DNA of 64,000 nt from Nucisporomicrobium flavum (GTDB lineage Bacteria; Actinomycetota; Actinomycetes; Mycobacteriales; Micromonosporaceae). Positions within the stretch are counted from its first letter, which is position 1. Every line of letters starts with the position of its first letter. The position numbers and the translations under genes are program-made. The notes under the pieces are model-generated. The model saw only the letters and a program-made list of their open reading frames with translations, had not been told where the DNA came from and searched no databases. The stretch covers positions 1-64,000 of the forward strand of contig NZ_JADMLH010000023.1 in the NCBI RefSeq assembly GCF_016464385.1. Reading direction: 5' to 3'. This document shows, in pieces, positions 43,442-54,800 of the stretch.

Positions 43442-44592
43442 TCGACCTCCGGAGGCTCCCGGACACGTGGCGGCGTTTGGACGTCACGGTCCGGGATCTC
43501 CCGTTGGCGCTGGTGTTGGCCGTCGCCTCGTGGCTACCGGTGGCGGAGAACCACGGCACGCAGGTCGGCGACCTGCCCGCCCGCCCGTTCGACGGGCTCG
43601 CCGTCGTCGCCGTCGCGTTCGAGACCCTGCCGCTGGCCGTACGCCGCAAGTGGCCGACCGTCTGCCTCGCGCTGGTGTCGCTCGGGTTCGCGATCGACCA
43701 GCTCCGCGCCTACCACTCGGTGGCCGGCACCGGCCTGGCGTTCGCGCTGGTCACCGCCGGCGCCTACGTGGAGCGGCACCGGCGGATCGTCATGGCTGTC
43801 GCCATCGCGGCGTACGCGGCGCTGTCTGTCGCGCTGGACCGGCTCGGTTCCGGAGAGGGTTTCGCCGGTTTCGCGACGTTCTTCGTGCTGCTGGCCGGTG
43901 CATGGGCCATGGGCGGGTGGCTGCGGCAGAGCCGCCTGGTGGAGGAGGAACGCCGCCGCCACGTCGCCGAGGCGACCCGCGCGGCCGAACGCACCCGCAT
44001 CGCCCGCGAGCTGCACGACGTCGTCACCCATCACGTGACCGCCATGGTGGTGCAGGCAGAGGCAGCGCGCTATCTGACCGCCGCGCCGGAGCGCCTCGAC
44101 AAGACACTGACCGCGATCACCGACACCGGCCGGCGCGCCGTCGGGGACCTGCGGCACCTGCTCGACCTGCTGAACCCGGACCACAGCAGCGAGCCGCGGA
44201 CCCCGTCCGTCGGTGAGCTGCGCGACCTGGTCGAGCAGACCCGGCAGGCCGGGCAGCCCGTCGAGTTCACCGAGGAGGGGCAGCCGACGACCGCGGCGGG
44301 CAGCGCGGAGGCCGCTGCCTACCGGGTGGTGCAGGAGGCGCTGACCAACGCCCTCAAGTACGCCCACGGCCGCCCCACCACGGTTCACGTCCGGCACGGC
44401 GAGAAGGAGATGACGGTGGAGGTCAGCACCGACGGGACGGGGTCGTCCGCGGCGTCCCCGGGCGGCAGCGGGCGGGGCCTCGCCGGGCTGCGCGAACGGG
44501 TCGGCGTGCTGGGCGGCGAGTTCGACGCGGGCGCGCGGCCGGGCGGTGGCTTCGTCGTCCGGGCCCGCATCCCGGCCGGGAGCCCGTCATGA
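43438..44592 (+). CDS. Two-component sensor histidine kinase (HisKA_3, NarX/DesK type)
   Basis: A 384-residue kinase. Four to five transmembrane helices fill residues about 20-160. The phospho-acceptor helix is ARELHDVVTHHVTAMVV with histidine near 194. The ATPase has N-box EALTNALKYA near 305 and G-box SGRGLAGLRERVGVLGG near 345. The first glycine box reads STDGTG, where DxGxG is usual (Thr precedes the Asp), so the ATP site is slightly degenerate. Start GTG 43438 overlaps the CPBP stop, and its own stop overlaps the response regulator start by 4 bases (ATGA). Signal unknown, probably envelope. Confidence 0.9.
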   Translation: MIDLRRLPDTWRRLDVTVRDLPLALVLAVASWLPVAENHGTQVGDLPARPFDGLAVVAVAFETLPLAVRRKWPTVCLALVSLGFAIDQLRAYHSVAGTGLAFALVTAGAYVERHRRIVMAVAIAAYAALSVALDRLGSGEGFAGFATFFVLLAGAWAMGGWLRQSRLVEEERRRHVAEATRAAERTRIARELHDVVTHHVTAMVVQAEAARYLTAAPERLDKTLTAITDTGRRAVGDLRHLLDLLNPDHSSEPRTPSVGELRDLVEQTRQAGQPVEFTEEGQPTTAAGSAEAAAYRVVQEALTNALKYAHGRPTTVHVRHGEKEMTVEVSTDGTGSSAASPGGSGRGLAGLRERVGVLGGEFDAGARPGGGFVVRARIPAGSPS

Positions 44593-45245
44593 CCGCGCCG
44601 ATCCGCGTGCTGGTCGCCGACGACCAGGAGCTGATCCGGACGGGCTTCACGACCATCATCGGCGCCCAGCCGGACATGGAGGTGGTCGGCGAGTGCGGCG
44701 ACGGGCGCGCCGCAGTGGACCTGGCCACCCGCCTGCACCCCGACGTGGTGGTGATGGACGTCCGGATGCCGATCCTCGACGGCATCGAAGCCACCCGCCA
44801 GCTCGCCGGCGCGGGCGTCACGAACCCGGTGAAGGTCCTGGTGGTGACAACCTTCAACCTCGACGAATACGTGTACGAGGCCCTGCGCGCGGGAGCGAGC
44901 GGCTTCCTGCTCAAGGACGCCCCACCGGCGCAACTACTGCACGGCATCCGCACCGTGGCAACGGGCGCGGCGCTGCTGGCCCCGGAGGTCACCCGCCAGC
45001 TCGTCGGCCGGTACGCGGCCCGCATCCGCCCGGCCGAGGGTGCGGCGGACGACGCGCTGACCCCCCGCGAACTGGAGGTGCTCCGCCTGATCGCGGACGG
45101 CCGCTCCAACAGCGAGATCGCCGCGGCGTTGGTGATCAGCCAGGAGACGGTGAAGACGTACGTCTCCCGCATCCTGACGAAGCTCGACCTGCGCGACCGG
45201 GTCCAGGCAGTGGTCTACGCGTACCGCCGCGGCATCGTCACCTGA
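44589..45245 (+). CDS. NarL/LuxR-type response regulator
   Basis: A 218-residue regulator partnered with the upstream kinase (4-base overlap). Receiver domain: acidic pair VADDQE near residue 11, phospho-acceptor aspartate in VVVMDVRMP near 57, VVTTFN near 88 and lysine in GFLLKDAPP near 107. C-terminal LuxR HTH: LTPRELEVLRLIADGRSNSE near 155 and AALVISQETVKTYVSRILTKL. Likely activates its own operon or the divergent Pro/Thr-rich gene. It ends 22 bases before the convergent SUFU-like gene. Confidence 0.94.
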   Translation: MTAPIRVLVADDQELIRTGFTTIIGAQPDMEVVGECGDGRAAVDLATRLHPDVVVMDVRMPILDGIEATRQLAGAGVTNPVKVLVVTTFNLDEYVYEALRAGASGFLLKDAPPAQLLHGIRTVATGAALLAPEVTRQLVGRYAARIRPAEGAADDALTPRELEVLRLIADGRSNSEIAAALVISQETVKTYVSRILTKLDLRDRVQAVVYAYRRGIVT

Positions 45246-45267
45246 CCCGGTCGGCCTCCCACGTATG

Positions 45268-45822
45268 TCAGCCGGCTGGGAGCCGCCGGGGATCCCAGAA
45301 CCTGACGCGACCCTCCCGCCAATGCTGCTTCAACGCGTCCAGCCCTTTTTCCCGCTTCAGCTCGGCCTCGTATTCGAACAGCAGAATGCCGTTGTAGAAC
45401 TCGACGTGGGTGTCGCCTTCGTCGAGGGGATCGAGGGTGGTGTGCTGGTGCAGCGTCATGAAGAAGCTCAGCTGGGTGCCCTTCCACAGCGGCCCTCCCA
45501 TGTTCCACGTCCCACCGTGCTGGACGCTCTGGCCGAGGACAATCGTGCCCGCCATGTCGGCCAAGGAGTTGTAGACCTCGTCGCACTCCGGCAACAGGCC
45601 GACGAGAATCTCCACCGACTTTCCCTCGTCGTCCCGGAATACCGAGCAGCCGTTCGTACAGTAAAGACTCGTTCCGCCCGTGCTCGGCGACACATCCCAC
45701 TTCGAGATTGCGATGTCAGCGTCGCCGCTGCTGTATGGCCGCACTTCGGCCGGCTCGCCAAATTTCGTTGAATAGTGTTTTGCCACGGCATCTCGAAGCG
45801 ACATGAATTCCGTCCGTATCAC
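45268..45822 (-). CDS. SUFU-like protein, probable immunity protein for the adjacent RHS-HNH toxin
   Basis: A 184-residue cytoplasmic protein without a signal peptide. The middle (SLYCTNGCSVF near residue 52, VEILVGLLPECDEVYNSLAD near 70) and the end (LLFEYEAELKREKGLDAL near 147) resemble bacterial suppressor-of-fused (SUFU) proteins, a recognised immunity family in polymorphic toxin loci. It begins 9 bases after the RHS stop, exactly where an immunity gene belongs, and has clearly lower GC than its neighbours (hand counts 53-57 % in 45721-45840). Start GTG 45822 or ATG 45804. Neutralisation of the HNH nuclease tip is inference from position and family. Confidence 0.7.
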   Translation of the reverse strand: MIRTEFMSLRDAVAKHYSTKFGEPAEVRPYSSGDADIAISKWDVSPSTGGTSLYCTNGCSVFRDDEGKSVEILVGLLPECDEVYNSLADMAGTIVLGQSVQHGGTWNMGGPLWKGTQLSFFMTLHQHTTLDPLDEGDTHVEFYNGILLFEYEAELKREKGLDALKQHWREGRVRFWDPRRLPAG

Positions 45823-45831
45823 TTGGCCCGC

Positions 45832-48800
45832 TCAGAAATATTCTTGGAACATCGGCGGCAGCCAGGTCACCCACAACTCCCTCGCCCCCTTCGACGCATT
45901 GCACGGTCCACACGCACCGGCGAGGTTGCTCTCAGCGTTCACTCGGGCGCTGCGAACTTCCCGGGAATCCTTGTATCCACCGCTCAGCCAGTCGGCCTTC
46001 AGCGGATAGATATGGTCCACTTGAGTTGACCGAGCATCGCGGCAGTACAGGCACACCGGATCATTCGTGAGGATGTGGTTACGCATACCCTCAGGCACGT
46101 CGTCGTACTCGTCGCGATTATAGGGCGGAGGCGACTCATCCTGCGGCGCCGACTCCGGCCCTTCACCTTCCCCGGCACCACACTCCCACACTCCGGCCGA
46201 GCGAGTCCCGTCCGAACGCTGGAGCGCTCCAGTGAAGCAGGCATCGTCGAGCTGGGCCTGTGCGGGGGCGGCGAGGGCATCTGCCTCGGGTGCGTTGTCG
46301 GGAGCGGTCACCGAAGCGGGCAGCCCCGGATCGGCCTGATTCGCGAAGTTCGTCTGGCCGGTCGCCTTGGCAGGTCCCTTGCCGCGTTCCGGTGCAACAT
46401 CCTTGGGCTTGGGCGGGGCATTGGCGGCGGTGCAGCTGCTGTCGGACGCCGCGAGCGCATAGTCAGCAGCCACTCCGATGGCTGCCGCGGCCCCCGCTCC
46501 AGCGACCGTGGCGGGCCACGCGGCGATCGCCAAGCCGACCCCAGCGACTCCCAACAGTCCCCATCCGACGTTCTCACTGATGAGAGTGATGGAGAAGCCA
46601 CCCTTCGAAGGGCGGGAGTTCTGGAGTCCCGTCATGCCTGCGTCGTAGGCCGAGGCGCTCCTGCTTCCGGAGCGGTACGGGCCGTAGTAAGAGTGGCCGG
46701 AGCTGCCGAAGCCTCCCCGGACCGAAGCGTTGAACGACCGGATGTAGGCGTTGAGCCCGGCTTCGTGAGCTGCCCATTCCCGGGCGTTCTGGAGTTGCCG
46801 GGCCCGGGCCAGGCGCATGAAGGACAGGAAGTTTGCACGGGCGTGCGCTTCCATCAAGAGCGTGCCGAGCAGCAATGCCGCGGCAACCCTGGCTCTGTCC
46901 CGGAGGATGCGAGCTGCGGCTTCCATCTGCGCGCTGCACGCATCGTGTCCGGTCGGGTCGCTGTTGCCCAGTGGGTCGTCGTTGCCGTATGCGTACGGGT
47001 TGGCGTTGACCGCCGGCGCGGGCGCGTTCTCCTGGGTATCGGCGCTGGTGAACGCGCCGTTGGCGGGGTTGTACCAGCGAGAGGCCGCGTTCACGAAGCC
47101 GGTGGTGACGTCGGTCCAGCCACCCTGGTAGCCGATCCGAGGACGGTTCCCGCTGCTCGCGACCACGTTGCCGTACGGGTCGTAGGTGGCGGAGCTGAGC
47201 TGCGTGCCGCTGCTGAGGCCGAAGCTGCCCGTCACGTCGCCGTGGCGGTCGACGCTGGTGAAGGCGCTGTTGCCGTTCTCCCGGACGGAGATGGCCGTTC
47301 CGCCGGGCGTGTGATTGAACGTCTGCGTGCCGTCGCTCGCGACGGTGTTGGTCAGATCGTCGTACGTGAGCGAGCGCGTCCCCGCCGCAGTGGTCTGCGT
47401 GGTGAGACGGCCGAGCGCGTCGTAGCCGTACGTCGCATTGCCGGCCGTTACCTGCTGGTCGTACGCGTCCGATCCGTACGTGGTGGTGGACCCGTTCGCG
47501 GACACCGTCGCGGTGGTGCCCCGGCTGGTGTACGTGTACGTGGCGGTCTTGTCGCCGGTGGTCGCCGTGGTGAGCTGGGAGCGCTCGTTGTACCCGTACG
47601 TCGTGGGACCGGCGCGGGTGCGGTTCCCGGCAGGGTCGTACGTGTACGGCGTGGTCACCGACCCGGCGGTCCACGAGGCCAGCCGTCCGGCGTCGTCGTA
47701 GGTGTAGGTGTTGGCGGCGCTCCCGGTGAAGCCCGTGGTCGTCTTCGACTCGACGTGCCCGGCGTCGTCGTAGTCGTAGGTCACCGAGGACTGCGTGGCG
47801 CCGGCCGCGTTCTTGAGGACGTCGGACGTCAGCTCATGGAGATCGTTGTAGCCGTAGGCGCGGGTGGGGCCGGACGCGCCGTAGCTGATCGATTTGAGAG
47901 CGTCGACCGTGTCGTAGCCGAAAGTGAGGGTCTTGCCGCTCAGCGCGTCGACCTGCGTGGCCAGGTTCCCGGCGTCGTCGTAGTCGAAGGTGCTCGTACC
48001 GGAGGGGTTGGTCTGGCTCTTGACGCGGCCCGCGGCGTCGTAGCCGAACGACGAATTCCACCCGGGCATGCTCGAGGTGAGCATCAAGCCACGGTCGTCG
48101 TACGTGAACGTCTCGGTGGTGGCGCCCGCCTTGGCGGTGATCAGGCGATCCGCGTCGTCGTAGTCGAAGGAGCGATCGGGCGTGGCCGCTTCGGCTCCGG
48201 CGCCGGTCTGGATCCGGAGGCGGCCGGTGTCGTCGTAGGTGTTCGTGGTGGTGACACCGCCGGGCCGGGTCTCCGAGATGGGGCTACCAGCGGCGTTGTA
48301 TCGGGTCACCGTGGTGCGGTCGGCGGCGGCCGTCTTCCCTGCCACGCTCGGGGCGATCTTCGATTCGCGCAGGTTGAGGACGTTGTAGGTGTAGGTGGTG
48401 ATGTTGCCGTTCGGGTCGGTGTAGCGGGTCCGGTGGCCGTCGGCGTCGTACCCGAACGTCGTGGTGATGGTTTGGCCCGGGCTGCCGGGCTGCACCTGAC
48501 GGCTGACCCGGTTGAGTGCGTCGTAGTCGAACGTGACCGTCTTGTTGCGGGGGTCGGTGACAGTGACCTGATTGTCGGCGGCGTCGTAGTCGTACGTCAC
48601 GGTTCGCAGCGTTGCGCCGGCCTTGTCGAGGTTTTTGACGGCGGTCAGCCGGCCGGCCTGGTCGTAGACGTTGACCGAGGCGGTGCCGTCGGGCGCAAGC
48701 CGGTTCGTGGGCTGGCCTACGAGGTTGTAGTCGAACCGGGTCGTGTGTCCCAGAGGATCCGTGACGGTCTTCAGCAGATCGAGGCTGTTGTAGGTCTGGA

Positions 48801-51800
48801 GGGTCGTCTTGCCGAGCGGATCCTTGACGGACTCGATCCGACCGGCCGCGTTGTAGCCATAGGTGGCGGTGTACGCGGCCGGTGCGGGCTTGCGGACGAT
48901 CTGGGTGGAGGTGATCTGCTGACCCAGGGCGTTGTAGGTGGCCTCGGTACGCGCGCCCGTCGCGTCGGTCGTGGACAGCACCTCGCCGACGGTGTTGAAG
49001 CTGGTCCGGCTCACGCGGCCGTCCTGCCGCGTGGTCGCGACCCGGTTGCCGAGCTGGTCGTACGTGAAGGACACGTCGTGGCCGAGCGGATCGGTGAGCT
49101 TCTTCAGCTGACCGACCTCGTCATAGCCGTACTGCACGACTGCGGTAACCGGACCGGCCGCGTCGGGCGCCTTGTACGGCGGCCAGGCCGTGGCTTTGAG
49201 CTGACCGCCGGTGTCATAGGTGTTCGTCTCGATGATGCCGGTGGGGCTCTGCGTCTCGACCGTGTCGCCGAAGGTGTTGTAGCCGGTGAGGGCCGTCGCC
49301 ACGGCGGACACCGACGTGCCACCGACGTTCTCGGTGGGGGCGGGCGGGGTCGTGACGCTGATTCGCCGACCCGCCTCGTCGTACCGGAATGTCGTGGTGA
49401 AGGCGGCGGGCGAGGCGCCGGTCTCGTTCCCGCGCGGATCGGTGCGGGATGTGAGCAAGCCACGCTGGTCGTAGGCCATCGTGGTGGTCAGGGTCTTTGA
49501 GCCGTTGGTGACCTTCTGGGACGCGAGGCGTCCCGCGGTGTCGTACCCGTAGGTGGTCAGGCGGCTTTCCCCGCCCCCGGTCAGCGTCTCGGTCAGCACG
49601 TTGTCGTTGCGGTCGAACGTACGGCTGGTCGACACGTTGACACCGGACGGGTCGACGACCGTCTTCGTGATGCGGTTCGCCGCGTCGACGGTGTACTGGG
49701 TCAGCCGGCTGCAGCCGTCCTCCGGCGTCCAGTTGGCACATTCCGAGGCCTGGTGGCCGGCGGCGTCGTAGGTGTACGTCGCGGTCACGACGGAATCCGC
49801 GGTCCCCGCCGCATCGGTGACCGACTGCAGCCGATCGTCGTCGAAGTACGTGTACCTGGCGGTGCGGCCCATCGCGTCGGTCGCGGAGGCGAGGCGGCCC
49901 GCGGGGTCGTAGGCCCGGGACTCGAGGACGAGGTCCGTCGGGGCGGTCGGGGCGGCGGGGTCTCCGGTCCATCCGACGAGCGTGGTGGTCTCCAGGTCAC
50001 CGACGGGTGAGTAGCCGTAGCGGTAGACGGTGCCGTCCGCTGCCGTCCGGCTGGTGTTGCGACCGAAGCCGTCGTAGCCGTAGCTGGTCCGGCGGTTGAG
50101 CGGATCGGTGACGGACTCCAACTGGTTGCCCGCCGTGAACGTGTAGGTGGTGGTGCGGGTCGGGTCGAGGCCGGTCTGGCCCTCCACCGGCACGACCTTC
50201 TTGACGAGCGCGTTGCCGTCCGCGACATAGATCTCGGTGAGCTGTCCCCAGTCGGCGGTCGAGTCCGTGCTGACGTTCCCGTCGGCGTCATAGCTGAGCG
50301 TCTGGTACGGCGTGTGCACGCGCCCGGTCACGGCGTCGGTGGTGGTGGGGGACCGCCGGGTCAGGCGCCGGTCCTGATCGTCGTAGCTGAAGAAGGTCTG
50401 CAGGCCGGCCGGGTACGCGTCCGAGGTGACCGTCTGCTTGAGGAGGGTTCCCCGGTAGACGTCGTAGTCGAACCGGGTGACCTGACCCGAGGGTTCCGTG
50501 ACGGTCCCGAGCTGCCCGTCGTCGTAGTACTGGTACGAGGTGACCTGCCCGCGGGGATCCTTGACGGAAGCGAGCAGGCCAGGTGGCGCCGTCAGGGACT
50601 GCCCCGGCGCGTTCGGGATCGCCGGCGTGGACTCGGTGGTATAGGTGTACGTCGTGGTCCGGCCGGCGGGCGCCTCGGCGGTCGGCGGGCCGGTGACCGT
50701 CGCAACCCGTCCTGCGGGGGTATAGGTGTAGCTCGTGCGGTAAGCGGTGTTCGCCGTACCGGTGCTTCCGGCCCGGGCGTCGGCCGAGTAGCGGATCTTG
50801 CCGTTGGTCGGGTCGCTCGGGTCTGCCGCGTTCCAGAAGAAGCTGCTGTACGTGGTCTGGCAGGATCCGGCGGTCTGGCACGTGGTGCGCTGGATCGCGT
50901 TGCCGTTGGTGTCGTACACGCGACTGGTGGTGTGCCCATTAGGGTCCGTGACGCTCGTCTGATGTCCGCGCGTGTCGAACGTATAGCCGGTCGTCTGGCC
51001 CAGCGCGTTGGTGACCGCTGTGGTCCGCATACCGTTGCCCGGATCGAGCGTGATCGTGGCTCGGCCACCTCCGGGTTCGGTGATGGCCACCGTGGTCGCC
51101 GGGGTCGGCGCTGTGGCGGATCCCTTGGCCTGGAACAGCGTCGCGGCCGCGCCGGGGGCGACCTTGTCGATGTCCAGCGTGTGGAGGGCGGCCTGGGCGA
51201 TCTGGCCGTCGAAGTACCCCTGGGGGTTACCCGCCTGCTGCGCGGGCCAGCCGCCGGCGATGTACCCGGCCCCGATGCTGACCGTGGTGAGGCCGGCGCT
51301 CGCAGCCTGACCCGTGATCGCATTCTTCGTGCGGGTGGCCTGGCTCTGCCCGTCGAGCCACAGGGTCTGGTTGCTGCCGGAGGCGGTCAGCGCGACCATG
51401 TGCCACACGCCGTCGTTCACGGCCTTGCCGGACACCATCGGTGACAGCGCGCCGTCCCAGAACTGCCCGCGGAGCTTGCCGTCGTTGCCGATGTAGAGCG
51501 CCGGTACGTAGCTGCCGGTCAAGGTCGTGCCGATGGGCCCGGACTGGTAGGACAGCAGGACCCCGCCGGCCGTGGTGGTGCGGAACCACAGCACGGCGGA
51601 GGCGCTTCCCGTGGTGTCGTCGATCGCTTTCGACGGAAGCGCGACGTAGGACGACTTCCCGTTCAGGGCCGCGGCGGTGTCACCCGAAGCACCGAAGATG
51701 CCTGGGGCGCCGAGAACCACGTCGTTGTAGACACCGTCCTTCGGATCGTCGTCCGCAGGGTCGAGTCCCAGCGAGTTCGCGGCAATCGTTCCCGAGGCCT

Positions 51801-54800
51801 CGCTCATCGGGTAGCCCAGATTCGGGCGCGTGCTCACGACGGCACCGCGGTAGTAGCCGGTCGACCCGGTCGTGACCGGAGCTCCGAACTGGTAGGTACC
51901 GCCGGCGCCGGTGGTGAGGGACGTGACTCGGTCCCCCACCACGTCATAACCGATCGTGGCGACCGTCTTGCCGGACGGAAGGGTGTTCGTCGTCAGCTCG
52001 CGAACGGCGACCCTCCCTGCCGCGTACTGCTGCTGGACCGCCGGCAGGCCGAGGGGACGGTTGAGAAAGGAGACGTCCTGGACCTGTCCCGAGAACCAGC
52101 CGAGGGCGTTACCGGCCGGAATGGCGGGCCATCCGCCGCCGAGCTGGCCTGCGCCCACCGTGACGTACGGCATCCCGCTGGCCGCGATGGTTCCTCCGCT
52201 GCGCGTGGCGACCCGCGCCCCGTCCAGATAGAGATATTGGTTCGTGGCTGCCCCGGACAGGACGACGTAGTGCCATTTCCCGTCGTTGACAGCGGCAGGC
52301 GAGGTCATGGGGGACAGAGAGCCGTTCCAGAACTGTCCCCGGAGCTTGCCGTCCGTGCCGATGTAGATCGCCGGTACGAAATCGGAGGTGGCCGTCGTAC
52401 CGGCGGGCTTGCCCTGATAGCTGAACAGGGTCCCGCCGGCCTGGGTGGTCTTGAACCACATGGCGACCGTCGGGTTGCTGCCGGCCACAAGATTGTCCGG
52501 CAATGCCATCCGGGAACTGGAGCCGTTGAAACCGGCGGACGTGGCAGGTGAACCGGCCAAAGCGCCGGGCTGCCCGAGCGTGACGTTGCTCAGGGTGGCG
52601 TCGTAGGTGCCGACATTGACAGCCACCTTGTCGACGGCTCGCGTGGCCCCGGGGGCGTCGTTGAGCCGCCAGTACGCCTTCGGATTCGAGTCCGTGACCA
52701 TGGAGGTGAATCGCGACCCGGAATTGGTGCCGGTGGTGTAGCCGTACCGCGTACAGTCCGGAGCCGCCGGAGCGCACACCGAGGTCAGGGCGTTCTGGGT
52801 GTCGTAGCCGTAGCTCCATGTGCGGTAACGCAGATCGTTCTGCTGGAGCGTCACGGCGCTGATGTGGGGAACGACCACCGTGGCGCCGGTGCTGGTGGCG
52901 ATCTGCGCGCTGCCCCACGTGAAGTTGACGGCACTCAGCAAGCCCGTGCCCCACCAGTCATTCGGGTCGCGGTCCATGTCCGACGGCAACCAGTACTCCT
53001 GTGTGCCACCGGAGGGCTGCGGGACGGACACCGATTTGTAGGAGAACTGGACGACATGCTTGTCGTCGTCCGAGACCTCGGAGATCCGCACGACGGGCGT
53101 GCCGGTGACAAGGTCGGTCGACGCCGCCCGGAACGTGTAGGTGAGACCGGACGGATCCCTCACCCAGTAATAGGTGTAGTCGGTGCCGACCTGATCGGTG
53201 AGCACGCGTCGTCCACCGGGCGGCGGGGTGTAGCTGCCGTCGGGATTCCGCCCGTACCGTTCCTCGTGGCCGTCCGGCATAACCACGACGACGGAGCCGG
53301 AACCGTCGGAGTCCGGCACGACGCGCATGTCCAGCAACGACGACCACCCGCTGCCGAAGGCGTTCGCCAGCCGGGGATCCATGCTGTTGTAGGTCCGGCG
53401 GATCTCCAACTGGGGGCCGACCGTGATACCGGGGACGGAAGCGTCCACCGCCTGCGTCGAGTAGTTACCCGCTGCCGGCGACACACCCTGCACCGTCGCA
53501 TCGGCCGCCACGACCCCGAGATGCCCGGTGACCAACGGCTGCGCGGGCGCCGGCACAGTGAAGTATGCGGGCTGCGACCAGGCGGACGCCTTGTTGCCGT
53601 CGCTGACCTGGGCGGACCAGAAGTAGACGCCACCCCACGCCAGCTTGCCGGCGGGCACGACCCAGGTCGAGGCGGTACTGGAACCGGATGTCGCCAGAAC
53701 GGTGGACGAGCCGTTCGCGTACAGGTTGAAGGTATAGGTCAGGGCGTTGCCCGGGTAGGCGTCGACGTCCCGGGCGGACATCGACAGAGCGGGCGTCAGC
53801 GTGAACTGCGTCGAGTTGTTGTAGGGGAACAACGCGTCGACGACGGGCGCGTTGTTGACCACGTCCAGCGCGTAACAGGTCTGTGGGATGCCCAGCCCGG
53901 AAAAGTATTGGCCGCTGTGCACCATGTCCCAGCAGACTTCGTAAATCTTGCCGGGGGTCAGTGCGGGTAACGTGGCGGTGACCGAGACGGACTTGTTGGG
54001 TGCCACCGTCTTCGGCATCGGCGTCAGATAGTTCGACGTCGAGAACAGCGTCCGCGTGCCGTTGGCCACCGTGTAGATCTGGTATCCGAGCTGGTAGCCG
54101 TTGGAGGGAGTCCAGGTAGCGGATCCCTCGTTCTGGATGGTGACGTTCGCCCAGCCGGTCTTGTTGTTCCACGGTGAGGTGTAGAGCGTCTCGGCGTACG
54201 AGGCGCCGGCGCCGTCTGCGGCGTATTCGATGGACAGGTAGGCGTTGTCCGGGTTGAACTCCTTCCACGACGCCTCGGCATAGGCAGCGGTGACCGCAAA
54301 GCCGTAGTTGGGCGCGTAGCCGTGTGCCCAGTTGGTCAGCGTCCGCGGATTCAACGGCACTGCGCCCCACTGCCTACCCTGGGCACAGTTGACGCCGGCG
54401 GCCCAGCTGCCCGTACCGATCACCGCTCCGGTGCTCGGGCCCGGGAACGTCTTCAACGTCGTGGGGCTCCACGAACTGGTCACCGGCGCCACGCTCACCG
54501 GAGTCGACTCGCAGGTCTGCAGGCTCCCGAGACCCGAATACTCAGTGTCGAGATAGAGCTTCGCGCTGACGACGTAGGCGTTGGGGAACTGGCTCGCGAA
54601 CCCGTCGAACTTGATGAAGGAGTTGTAGCGGTAGCCCTCGTGCGCCCCCACGTACAGGGCGTTGTCGGAGCTGAAATTCTGGGTGACACCTGATTTGACG
54701 TAGGTGCTGTCGGACGTCGTACGCGAACCCGTCGGGTTGGTGATGCCGGCCGCCTGCGCCGCGCCGCCGGCCTTGGCCGAGGCAGCCAGCGTCGGATCGG

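Noticed and set aside
46075..49500. Very long open frame antisense to the RHS gene (about 1141 codons, plus strand)
   Set aside because: The product is Gly/Val/Arg-rich without family character. It mirrors the YD repeats and the high GC third positions of the real gene.
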